A stretch of 8,136 nucleotides of DNA. Source: an uncultured Acidobacteriota bacterium (GTDB lineage: Bacteria > Acidobacteriota > Vicinamibacteria > Vicinamibacterales > SCN-69-37). Positions 1 through 5,939 of the stretch are shown one piece after another. The stretch is taken from the NCBI GenBank assembly GCA_937880585.1, contig CALFMR010000395.1, positions 1-8,136 of the forward strand, written 5' to 3'. The position numbers and the translations under genes were made by a program. The notes below the pieces were generated by a model. That model was given only the letters and a program-made list of their open reading frames with translations. It was not told where the DNA came from and made no database searches. Position 1 is the stretch's first letter. Each line of letters opens with the position of its first letter.

Positions 1-2
1 TC

Positions 3-839
3 GGCGTCGCCCGCACGCGCGACGCGGCGTGGTTCTCGCCGCTGGCCGCGACCTATGCGCACGCGCATCTCGCCGCGGTCGGGTGGGTGGCGATGATGGT
101 GGTCGGCCTCGCGTATCGACTCATCCCGATGATGCTGCCCGCGCAGATGCCGTCAGGCTGGCGTCTCGGCCGCAGCGCCGTGCTCATCGAGGCCGGGCTC
201 ATCGTCCTCGTCGTTGCCCTCATCCGGCCGTCCGCGGCGGTGCCGGTGGGCGCGGGACTGATCGTCGCCGGCCTCGCGAGTTTCGTCGTCGAGATGCGCG
301 GCGTGCTGCGGCATCGGATGCCGAGGCCCGTCGCGCTGCCGTTGCGCGACTGGTCCACGTGGCAGGCGCATGCGGCTCTCGTCTGGATGGTCGCGGCCGC
401 CGTGTTGGGCGTGGCGCTGAGCATCGGCGTGCGATCGGAGTGGACCGTGCCGCTGATGTGGACGTACGGCGTGGCTGGACTCATCGGATTCCTCGCCCAG
501 ATCGTCACGGGCATCCAGGGACGACTCGTGCCGCTGTACGCCTGGTACCGCGCCTTCACGCTCGGCGGGGGCGCGCCACCGGCCAGGGGCGCGAACGAGC
601 TGCCGTCGGCGCGATTCGCCGCGATCATCTTCGGCGGATGGACGATGGGCGTGCCGTTCCTTGCCTGGGGACTGGCGGGGCAGCATCGGATCGCGATCGC
701 GGGAGCCAGTTGGGTGCTCGCCGCGTCGGTCGTCGTCGGTGGCGTCTACATCGCCTGGATGGTCCGACAGGCGGTTGGCGCGGCCCAAGCTAGCTCGTCG
801 ACGGCCAGCGGCGCGTCGGACGTGTCTCGGGCACACTGA
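3..839 (+). CDS. Multi-pass membrane protein, heme-copper oxidase subunit I-like (5' partial)
   Basis: The reading frame is open from the left edge to a TGA at 837-839, giving the last 278 residues; the true start lies upstream. About seven hydrophobic segments can be seen, near residues 22-45, 57-75, 79-100, 120-142, 150-175, 203-224 and 230-254 of the visible part. The first has the pattern AHAHLAAVGWVAMMVVGLAY, with His20 and His22 at the head of a helix, and His123 opens a later helix (WQAHAAL). Paired histidines at helix ends followed by small residues and G-W are typical of heme-copper oxidase subunit I and related NnrS-like or cbb3-like membrane proteins, so heme or metal binding is possible. 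The C-terminal tail is short, polar and Ser/Ala-rich. Without the N-terminal half I cannot tell a true oxidase subunit from a non-catalytic relative. The membrane-protein call is firm; the family call is tentative. Confidence 0.6.
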   Translation, partial: GVARTRDAAWFSPLAATYAHAHLAAVGWVAMMVVGLAYRLIPMMLPAQMPSGWRLGRSAVLIEAGLIVLVVALIRPSAAVPVGAGLIVAGLASFVVEMRGVLRHRMPRPVALPLRDWSTWQAHAALVWMVAAAVLGVALSIGVRSEWTVPLMWTYGVAGLIGFLAQIVTGIQGRLVPLYAWYRAFTLGGGAPPARGANELPSARFAAIIFGGWTMGVPFLAWGLAGQHRIAIAGASWVLAASVVVGGVYIAWMVRQAVGAAQASSSTASGASDVSRAH

Positions 840-889
840 ACGGAGCGGCCATGCGCATAGCGGGCGGCTGTTCGATCCGGAGCGGGCAC

Positions 890-903
890 AGGGGCCCGCC
901 CCT
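890..903. repeat. GC-rich inverted repeat in intergenic spacer
   Basis: AGGGGC (890-895), a CC spacer, then GCCCCT (898-903) form a perfect 6-bp inverted repeat. It lies inside a longer GC-rich stretch (about 881-906) between the membrane-protein stop and the DUF488 domain. The wording (GGGCACAGGGGCCCGCCCCT) resembles palindromic intergenic repeats common in high-GC genomes; that resemblance is from memory, not from a search. No T-run follows, so it is not a classical terminator. Confidence 0.5.
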
Positions 904-913
904 ACGCAGGCCA

Positions 914-1468
914 ATGGTCATCTACACCATCGGGCATTCGACGCGGCCCATCGAGAGCTTCATCCGTCTGATCCGCGCCCATGGCGTCAGGCGTGTGATC
1001 GACGTCCGGACCGTGCCGCGGTCGCGACACAACCCGCAGTACGAGCGCGTGGCCCTGTCGGGCGCGCTGCACCGCGCCGGCTTCCACTATCGGCACCTGG
1101 CCGGACTCGGCGGTCTGCGGCACCCGCGTCGCGACTCGATCAACTGTGGTTGGACGAACTCAGGCTTTCGCGGGTACGCCGACTACATGCAGACGCCGGC
1201 GTTCGCGGCCGCCCTGGCTCGATGCATCGAACTGGCGCGCGAAGAGCCCGCGGTGCTGATGTGCGCCGAAGCGGTCCCGTGGCGATGTCACCGTTCGCTC
1301 ATCGCCGATGCGCTGCTGGTACGAGGCATCGCGGCGGAGGAGATCACAAGCGGCGTCCGGACGCGCCCGCACGTGCTCACGCCCTGGGCCGTGGTCGACG
1401 GGACACGGATCACCTATCCCGAGCGCGTCATTCCCAGCTCAGCGACGAGCCCGTCTGATATTCGATGA
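914..1468 (+). CDS. DUF488 family protein
   Basis: This encodes a 184-residue protein of the DUF488 family, small cytosolic proteins of unknown biochemical role. Family hallmarks are visible: the N-terminal strand IYTIGHSTR, the DVRTVPRSRHNPQY loop (about residues 30-43), YRHLAGLGG (about 59-67) and the signature MCAEAVPWRCHRSLIADAL. That signature has Cys117, Glu119, Cys125, His126 and Arg127. I chose the ATG at 914 because the family normally starts right at the IYTIGHS strand. An in-frame ATG at 851 has a better Shine-Dalgarno (GGAG at 842-845, 5-nt spacing) and would add 21 residues, but those are encoded by the GC-rich repeat stretch and look non-native. The C-terminal RPHVLTPWAVVDG strand matches the family; the last ~13 codons overlap nrdB on the other strand. 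It follows the membrane-protein gene by 74 bp, but nothing shown links their functions. Confidence 0.88.
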   Translation: MVIYTIGHSTRPIESFIRLIRAHGVRRVIDVRTVPRSRHNPQYERVALSGALHRAGFHYRHLAGLGGLRHPRRDSINCGWTNSGFRGYADYMQTPAFAAALARCIELAREEPAVLMCAEAVPWRCHRSLIADALLVRGIAAEEITSGVRTRPHVLTPWAVVDGTRITYPERVIPSSATSPSDIR

Positions 1469-2504
1469 CGCGCGTCTCGAAGAAGTTCTTCTCCTTCTTG
1501 ATGTCCATCGCCTCGGCCATCCACGGGAACGGGTTGCGCGCCTCGGGGAAGAGCGGACTCAGGCCGAGCTGCCCGCAGCGCCGATTCGTGATGACGTGCA
1601 TGTACTCGCGGCACAGATCGGCGTTGAGCCCGAGCAGCCCGCGCGGCATCGTGTCGCGGCCGTAGGCGATCTCGAGCGCGCAGGCCGACTGCAGCATCTC
1701 GCGCACCTCCGCCTGCAGTGCGTCTGTCCACAAGTGCGGATTCTCAGCCTTGATCTGGTTGATGACGTCGATGCCGAAGTTCAAGTGCAGCGACTCGTCG
1801 CGCAGGATGTATTGATACTGCTCGGAGATGCCGACCATCTTGTTGCGCCGTCCAAGCGACAGGATTTGCGCGAAGCCCGTGTAGAACCACATCCCCTCGA
1901 AGACGACGTAGAAGGCGACGAGATCGCGGAGGAAGGCCTGGTCGTCGGCGGGCGTACCGGTCGTGAAGTCCGGGTCGGACAGGTTCTGCGTGTACTTCAG
2001 TGCCCAGGCCGCCTTGTCCGTGATCGCCGGCACCTCGCGGTACATGTTGAAGAGCTCGCCCTCGTCGAGCGACAGACTCTCGCAGATGTACTGGAACGTG
2101 TGCGTGTGCACGGCTTCTTCGAACGCCTGACGGAGCAAGTACTGCCGGCATTCCGGATTGGTGAGGTGCCGGTAGATGGCGAGCACGATGTTGTTGGCGA
2201 CGAGCGACTCGGACGCGGCGAAAAAGCCGAGGTTGCGCTTCACCATCCGCCGCTCGTCTTCGGTGAGCCCGTCGCGCGAGCGCCACAGCTCGATGTCGGC
2301 CTGCATCGAGACCTCGGTCGGCATCCAGTGGTTGCGGCACGCAGCGAGATACCGTTCCCACGCCCAGCGGTACTTGAGCGGCAGCAACTGGTTCACGTCG
2401 GCGCGGCAGTTGATCATCGCCTTGTCGTCGACGCGCACGCGGTGACCGCTGCGGTCGACCTGGCCGAGTCCGGTCGTGTTCGGCGTCTGCTGATCGAAGG
2501 ACAT
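1428..2504 (-). CDS. nrdB: Ribonucleoside-diphosphate reductase small (radical-generating) subunit, subclass Ic type
   Basis: This encodes a 358-residue R2 subunit. It houses the dinuclear metal cofactor and passes a radical to NrdA for reduction of ribonucleotides to deoxyribonucleotides. The predicted ligands are all present: Glu99 (NLGFFAASES), Glu130 and His133 (FEEAVHTHTF), Glu203 (VFEGMWF), Glu237 and His240 (ILRDESLHLNFG). The position that carries the radical Tyr in E. coli (Tyr122) is Phe137, and the first ligand is Glu rather than Asp. Both are features of Chlamydia trachomatis NrdB, which uses a Mn/Fe cofactor. Radical-transfer residues also fit: Trp49, Tyr232 and the C-terminal Tyr349 (RVIEYQ). 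The ATG at 2504 lies 5 nt after the nrdA stop. A GTG at 2513 is a real alternative: it overlaps that stop as GTGA and has GAGG 7 nt upstream (2521-2524). Either start implies translational coupling to nrdA. The metal content itself cannot be read from sequence. Confidence 0.96.
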   Translation of the reverse strand: MSFDQQTPNTTGLGQVDRSGHRVRVDDKAMINCRADVNQLLPLKYRWAWERYLAACRNHWMPTEVSMQADIELWRSRDGLTEDERRMVKRNLGFFAASESLVANNIVLAIYRHLTNPECRQYLLRQAFEEAVHTHTFQYICESLSLDEGELFNMYREVPAITDKAAWALKYTQNLSDPDFTTGTPADDQAFLRDLVAFYVVFEGMWFYTGFAQILSLGRRNKMVGISEQYQYILRDESLHLNFGIDVINQIKAENPHLWTDALQAEVREMLQSACALEIAYGRDTMPRGLLGLNADLCREYMHVITNRRCGQLGLSPLFPEARNPFPWMAEAMDIKKEKNFFETRVIEYQTGSSLSWE

Positions 2505-2509
2505 GGGCG

Positions 2510-5344
2510 TCACTGGCAGGCCTCGCAGTTCGGATCGCCGAGCGTGCACGCGGCGCCGCTCGGGGGGACGGCGACGGCGTTCAACCGCCGGTCCGGCGCG
2601 TCGAGCGTGCTGCGCTCGACGTGTGTGGCCCCTCGCGATCTCAGGTAATACGTCGTCTTCAGTCCCGAGCGCCACGCCAGACGGTAGATGGCATCGAGCT
2701 GGCGTCCGCTGGGTTCAGCGACGTACAGGTTGAGCGACTGGGCCTGGTCGATCCATTTCTGTCGCCGAGCGCCCGCGCGGATGAGCCACTCAGGATCGAT
2801 CTCGAACGCGGTCGCGTAGAGCTCGGCGAGATCGCGCGGCACGCGTGCGATGGAGGCGAGGCTGCCGTCGTAGTACTTGAGATCGTTGACCATCACGTCG
2901 TCCCAGAGCCCGCGCGCCTCGAGATCGCGCACGAGCGCGTGATTGACGACCGTGAAGTTGCCCGACATGTTGGCCTTGACGTACAGGTTCTGGAACGTCG
3001 GCTCGATCGACGGACTGACACCGCAGATGTTCGAGATCGTCGCCGTCGGCGCAATGGCGAGGACGTTCGAGTGCCGCAGACCGACGGTCCGCACGCGCGT
3101 CCGCAGCGCGTCCCAGTCGAGACGATGCGAGCGGTCGACATCGAGGTCGCCGGGATCGCGCGCCGCCGCCAGGCGATCGAGCGAGTCGATCGGCAGCACG
3201 CCCTGGCTCCAGAGCGACCCGTCGAACGACGTGTAACGTCCCCGCTCGACGGCGAGATCCGCGGAAGCCGCGATCGCATGGAACGCGATGGCTTCCATGC
3301 TCGTGTCGGCAAACGCGACGGCCGCGTCCGACGCATAGGGCACGCGGAGTGTGTGCAGCGCGTCCTGGAATCCCATGAGGCCGAGGCCGACAGGTCGGTG
3401 GCGCATGTTCGACTGGCGCGCCTCGGGGATCGTGTAGAAGTTCACGTCGATCACGTTGTCGAGCATGCGCACGGCCGTCGCGACCGTGCGTGCGAGCTTG
3501 GCTTCGTCGAGTCCCTCAGGCGTGACGTGCGCGGCGAGGTTGATCGATCCCAGATTGCAGACCGCCACTTCGTCGTCCGACGTGTTGAGAGTGATCTCCG
3601 TGCACAGATTCGACGAGTGGACGACGCCGGCATGCTGCTGCGGCGAGCGGAGGTTGCACGCGTCCTTGAACGTCACCCACGGGTGTCCCGTCTCGAACAG
3701 CATCGTCAGGAGCCGGCGCCAGAGGTCGACGGCGCGAAGACGACGGAAGACGCGCAGTTCACCGCGGTCCGCGCGTGCTTCGGCCGCGACGTACGCCTCG
3801 GCGAAGGCGCGGCCGGTCCTGTCGTGAAGGTCCGGGACCTCATCGGGAGAGAACAACGTCCACTCGGCGTCGGCCTCGACGCGCTGCATGAAGAGATCGG
3901 GAATCCAGGCCGCCGTGTGCATGTCGTGCGTCCGGCGCCGGTCGTCGCCCGTGTTCTTGCGAAGATCGAGGAACTCCTCGATGTCGACGTGCCACACCTC
4001 GAGATACGCGCACACCGCGCCCTTGCGCTTGCCACCCTGATTGACGGCAATAGCGGTGTCGTTGGCGATCTTCAGAAAGGGGACAACGCCCTGGGAGCGG
4101 CCATTGGTGCCTTTGATGGCGGCGCCGAGGCCGCGCACGCGGGTCCAGTCGTTGCCGAGGCCGCCGGCGTACTTCGAGAGCAGCGCGTTGTCGCTGATCG
4201 CCTTGAAGATGCCGGGCAGGTCGTCGCTGACCGTCGTGAGGAAGCACGACGAGAGCTGCGGCCGTCGCGTGCCCGCGTTGAAGAGCGTCGGCGTCGAGCA
4301 CATGAAGTCGAACGACGACAGCAGGTCGTAGAACTCGACGGCGCGCGCCTCGCGGTCCGATTCGTTGAGCGCGAGTCCCATGGCGACGCGCATGAAGAAA
4401 GCCTGCGGCAGCTCGAACCGGACGCCGTCGTGGTGCAGGAAGTAGCGGTCGTAGAGCGTCTGCAGGCCGAGCAGTTGGAACTGGAGATCGCGCTCGGGAC
4501 GAATCGCGGTGGCGAGCCGACCGAGATCGAACGACGCGAGTTCTGGCGCCGCCAGTTCGAGGTTTACCGCGCGCCGGACGTACGCCGGGAAGTAGGACCG
4601 GTAGTCCTCGTCGAGTCGATCGACGGTGAACGCCATCGGAGTGGGCGCTTCGCCGTGAACGAAGCCGAGCGCTTCGACCGCGAGCGAGGCGAGCAGGAGA
4701 CGCGCGCTGACGTAGGTGTATTCCGGCTGGCGATCGATGAGCGCGCGGGCGGCGAGCGTGGAGGCGACCATCAGGTCGGCTTCGGCGATTTCGTCGTAGA
4801 TGTTCGGTGCGGCGGCTTCGAGCACGCGATCGGCTGACACCGAGGCGAGCCCGCGGCAGGCCGCTTCGAGACTGCGCCGCCACGCCTCGCGGTCGAGCGG
4901 CACGAGCCTGCCATCCGCTTGCCGCACACGGTATGCGCGCGGCTGGATCTCGGCCGCGGCGCGGCGCGCTTCGGCGCGTGACTCGCGATAGAGCACGTAC
5001 GCACGCGCGACCTTGTGATGGCCGGCGCGCATGAGCGCCAACTCGACCTGGTCCTGGATGTCCTCGATGTGCAGCGCGCGCGATCCGTCCGACCGCCGCT
5101 CGAGTGCTTCGGCGACCTGCCGCGTGAGCGCCGCGACGACCTCGTGGACGCGCGTCGACCCGGACGCGCCTTCACCTTCGACCGCGAGGAAGGCCTTGGT
5201 CACGGCGGCGGCAATCTTCGTCGCGTCCCACGGCGAGCGCGTGCCATTGCGGCGGATGACGTAGAGCGCGGGCGTGGCCGCCGGTGGCGGCGCGGCGGCG
5301 ATTCCCGCAGGTGACGATGAGACGAGCGCAGCCGAGTGTGACAT
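2510..5344 (-). CDS. nrdA: Ribonucleoside-diphosphate reductase large (catalytic) subunit, class I
   Basis: This encodes a 944-residue R1 subunit, the catalytic and allosteric partner of NrdB. Residues ~27-125 are an ATP-cone (YVIRRNGTRSPWD...), the overall-activity site that senses ATP against dATP. Residues ~138-220 (YRVRQADGRLVPLD...) look like a second, degenerate cone, as in Pseudomonas-type NrdA proteins of similar length. The barrel follows. The active-site motif SSNLCTEITL gives Asn579, Cys581 (thiyl radical site) and Glu583. Cys367 (PQLSSCFL) and Cys596 (AVCNLGSINL) form the redox pair, PTATISNICGVSPS is the phosphate-binding loop, and Tyr899-Tyr900 (LKTTYYLRSRG) receive the radical from NrdB. 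The C-terminal tail ends in CEACQ, with Cys940 and Cys943 as the likely shuttle dithiol and an extra Cys933. The start is supported by GGAGG (5351-5355) 6 nt upstream of the ATG. It is first in an nrdAB operon whose leader carries a cobalamin riboswitch. Confidence 0.97.
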   Translation of the reverse strand: MSHSAALVSSSPAGIAAAPPPAATPALYVIRRNGTRSPWDATKIAAAVTKAFLAVEGEGASGSTRVHEVVAALTRQVAEALERRSDGSRALHIEDIQDQVELALMRAGHHKVARAYVLYRESRAEARRAAAEIQPRAYRVRQADGRLVPLDREAWRRSLEAACRGLASVSADRVLEAAAPNIYDEIAEADLMVASTLAARALIDRQPEYTYVSARLLLASLAVEALGFVHGEAPTPMAFTVDRLDEDYRSYFPAYVRRAVNLELAAPELASFDLGRLATAIRPERDLQFQLLGLQTLYDRYFLHHDGVRFELPQAFFMRVAMGLALNESDREARAVEFYDLLSSFDFMCSTPTLFNAGTRRPQLSSCFLTTVSDDLPGIFKAISDNALLSKYAGGLGNDWTRVRGLGAAIKGTNGRSQGVVPFLKIANDTAIAVNQGGKRKGAVCAYLEVWHVDIEEFLDLRKNTGDDRRRTHDMHTAAWIPDLFMQRVEADAEWTLFSPDEVPDLHDRTGRAFAEAYVAAEARADRGELRVFRRLRAVDLWRRLLTMLFETGHPWVTFKDACNLRSPQQHAGVVHSSNLCTEITLNTSDDEVAVCNLGSINLAAHVTPEGLDEAKLARTVATAVRMLDNVIDVNFYTIPEARQSNMRHRPVGLGLMGFQDALHTLRVPYASDAAVAFADTSMEAIAFHAIAASADLAVERGRYTSFDGSLWSQGVLPIDSLDRLAAARDPGDLDVDRSHRLDWDALRTRVRTVGLRHSNVLAIAPTATISNICGVSPSIEPTFQNLYVKANMSGNFTVVNHALVRDLEARGLWDDVMVNDLKYYDGSLASIARVPRDLAELYATAFEIDPEWLIRAGARRQKWIDQAQSLNLYVAEPSGRQLDAIYRLAWRSGLKTTYYLRSRGATHVERSTLDAPDRRLNAVAVPPSGAACTLGDPNCEACQ

Positions 5345-5376
5345 CGCGGACCTCCGATGGGACGGGAGGCGCGCGA
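5344..5376 (-). promoter_or_regulatory. Hairpin sequestering the nrdA ribosome binding site
   Basis: Read on the minus strand, CCUCC (5369-5365), a 9-nt loop (5364-5356) and GGAGG (5355-5351) form a perfect 5-bp stem that contains the whole Shine-Dalgarno sequence. The stem continues outward with a G-U pair (5370/5350), one C-C mismatch (5371/5349) and four more pairs, CGCG with CGCG (5375-5372 with 5348-5345). A possible U-A pair to the A of the AUG follows (5376/5344). The ribosome binding site is thus buried in a helix ending at the start codon. Placed downstream of a cobalamin riboswitch, this is best read as a translational expression platform. The pairing is seen directly; the switching is inferred. 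Confidence 0.72.
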
Positions 5377-5422
5377 GACGACTACGCGACGCCGCGCCAG
5401 GGCCGGCACGGCCATCGCGCCG

Positions 5423-5442
5423 CTCGGGGCACCCCGCCCGAG
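5423..5442 (-). other. GC hairpin in the riboswitch-nrdA spacer
   Basis: On the minus strand, CUCGGG (5442-5437) and CCCGAG (5428-5423) form a perfect 6-bp stem with an 8-nt loop, between the aptamer and the ribosome-binding-site hairpin. A second small stem, GGCCG/CGGCC, lies at 5401-5413. Neither is followed by a U-run, so I do not call a terminator. They may shape the expression platform or help an alternative fold. The spacer from 5377 to 5454 holds no gene. Confidence 0.4.
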
Positions 5443-5454
5443 GACGTGCTTTCG

Positions 5455-5642
5455 ATCACGGCAGGTCTCCTGGCTCGCGGGTCATCACCGTTTCGTCCAG
5501 CCTTCCCGGCACGACGCCAGTGGCAGAACATCGACGAACGGCTCACCGCTTACAGTTGCGGAGTCAGCTCCGGCCTTGCCGCCGCTGCGGCGCACCGGAT
5601 TCCCTCTTCACGCCCGACATCGTGGGGTCGGACGACCGTGAT
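5455..5642 (-). promoter_or_regulatory. Cobalamin (adenosylcobalamin-type) riboswitch upstream of nrdAB
   Basis: The minus strand shows the full set of cobalamin-riboswitch conserved blocks in order. AAGAGGGAATCCGGTGCG is at 5608-5591. The B12 box, with its core CCGCAACTGTAAGC, is at 5568-5548. CCACTG is at 5523-5518, GGGAAGG at 5507-5501 and GCCAGGAGACCTGCC at 5474-5460. The ends close into a P1 helix: ATCACGG (5642-5636) pairs perfectly with CCGTGAT (5461-5455). The element is about 188 nt, a normal size. It binds a B12 cofactor co-transcriptionally and in most known cases represses the downstream gene when ligand is present. Here that gene is nrdA, 110 nt downstream. One deviation is an enlarged P4 region with an extra CGCCG/CGGCG hairpin (5580-5592). 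Whether it prefers adenosyl- or hydroxo-/methylcobalamin cannot be settled by eye. Confidence 0.96.
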
Positions 5643-5649
5643 GGTCTAG

Positions 5650-5678
5650 ATGTTGGGGCTGGGGGAAGGGCTTGTCAA
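5650..5678 (-). promoter_or_regulatory. Putative sigma70-type promoter for riboswitch-nrdAB
   Basis: On the minus strand a perfect -35 box TTGACA (5678-5673) is followed after 17 nt by CAACAT (5655-5650). This matches the -10 consensus at its most important positions (second A, fifth A, last T). Transcription would start near 5643, almost exactly where the P1 helix of the riboswitch begins (5642), which independently supports the placement. The -10 box is weak, so a start shifted by a few bases is possible. Confidence 0.55.
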
Positions 5679-5680
5679 GG

Positions 5681-5856
5681 AAAGAAGATGACACCGCGAG
5701 CCCCCGAGCGCAGCGAGGGCGGCGAAGCGCGTAGCGCTGGGGGTGGGGCCCCAGCGCATTGCAAAGAAGATGACTAGCGAACGTAGTGAGGGCGCCGAAG
5801 CGCCGTAGCGCGGGGGTGGGGCCCCGCGCCCTGCAAAGAAAAAGAAGATGACACCG
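5681..5856. repeat. Tandem intergenic repeat, about 80 bp unit, with conserved GC hairpin
   Basis: AAAGAAGATGAC recurs at 5681, 5763 and 5841, giving units of 82 and 78 bp plus a partial third copy; copies one and three share the longer AAAGAAGATGACACCG. After a diverged stretch, both full units contain a related GCG-rich segment ending in a perfect hairpin. In unit 1 the arms are GCGCTGGGG (5734-5742) and CCCCAGCGC (5749-5757). In unit 2 they are GCGCGGGG (5808-5815) and CCCCGCGC (5822-5829). Both have the loop GTGGGG. Unit 1 has one extra T-A pair, so both arms changed together. No open reading frame here looks real. The element resembles REP-like palindromic repeats; mobility or an RNA role is not shown. 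Confidence 0.8.
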
Positions 5857-5878
5857 ACGCCCAAAGCGTTCTCTCTAT

Positions 5879-5908
5879 TTGACAAGACAATAAAGCCTCC
5901 GCTACCCT
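5879..5908 (+). promoter_or_regulatory. Putative promoter for the ADOP permease gene
   Basis: TTGACA (5879-5884) is a perfect -35 box. With an 18-nt spacer the -10 candidate is TACCCT (5903-5908), matching consensus at the first T, the A and the last T. The predicted start is near 5915, about 25 nt before the permease ATG. The -35 context TTGACAAG is identical to that of the divergent nrdA promoter. The weak -10 keeps confidence moderate. Confidence 0.5.
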
Positions 5909-5926
5909 CCATTTGTCTGTCGGATA

Positions 5927-5932
5927 GGGAGG
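5927..5932 (+). promoter_or_regulatory. Ribosome binding site of the ADOP permease
   Basis: GGGAGG lies 7 nt upstream of the ATG at 5940. It fixes the start at 5940 rather than at internal Met codons, and the resulting N-terminus matches the expected prefix domain. Confidence 0.8.
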
Positions 5933-5939
5933 CGGTCTC

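Noticed and set aside
29..914. Arg-rich open frames on both strands over the left membrane protein
   Set aside because: The frame ending at 839 gives clear hydrophobic helices; the others are charged shadows without motifs.
2083..2100. Tyr139 of NrdB as the radical tyrosine
   Set aside because: It lies two residues after the aligned position; Chlamydia NrdB, as I recall it, has the same Phe-x-Tyr arrangement and does not use that Tyr as a stable radical.
1308..2648. 446-residue open frame on the + strand over nrdB
   Set aside because: Shadow of nrdB and the DUF488 end; composition is low in information and no family features are seen.
2621..4837. 738-residue open frame on the + strand, antisense to nrdA
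   Set aside because: Arg/Glu/Val-rich shadow produced by GC-biased codons of nrdA; no recognisable domain, and nrdA has every catalytic motif in the other strand.
5423..5442. Rho-independent terminator in the nrdA leader
   Set aside because: The stem is good, but it is followed by CGGCGCG rather than a U-run.
5643..5700. NrdR boxes near the nrdA promoter
   Set aside because: I looked for paired ACA...TAT-type palindromes around the -35/-10 region and found none convincing.
5681..5856. CRISPR array
   Set aside because: Units are contiguous and similar along much of their length, with no short identical repeats separated by unique spacers and no cas genes.
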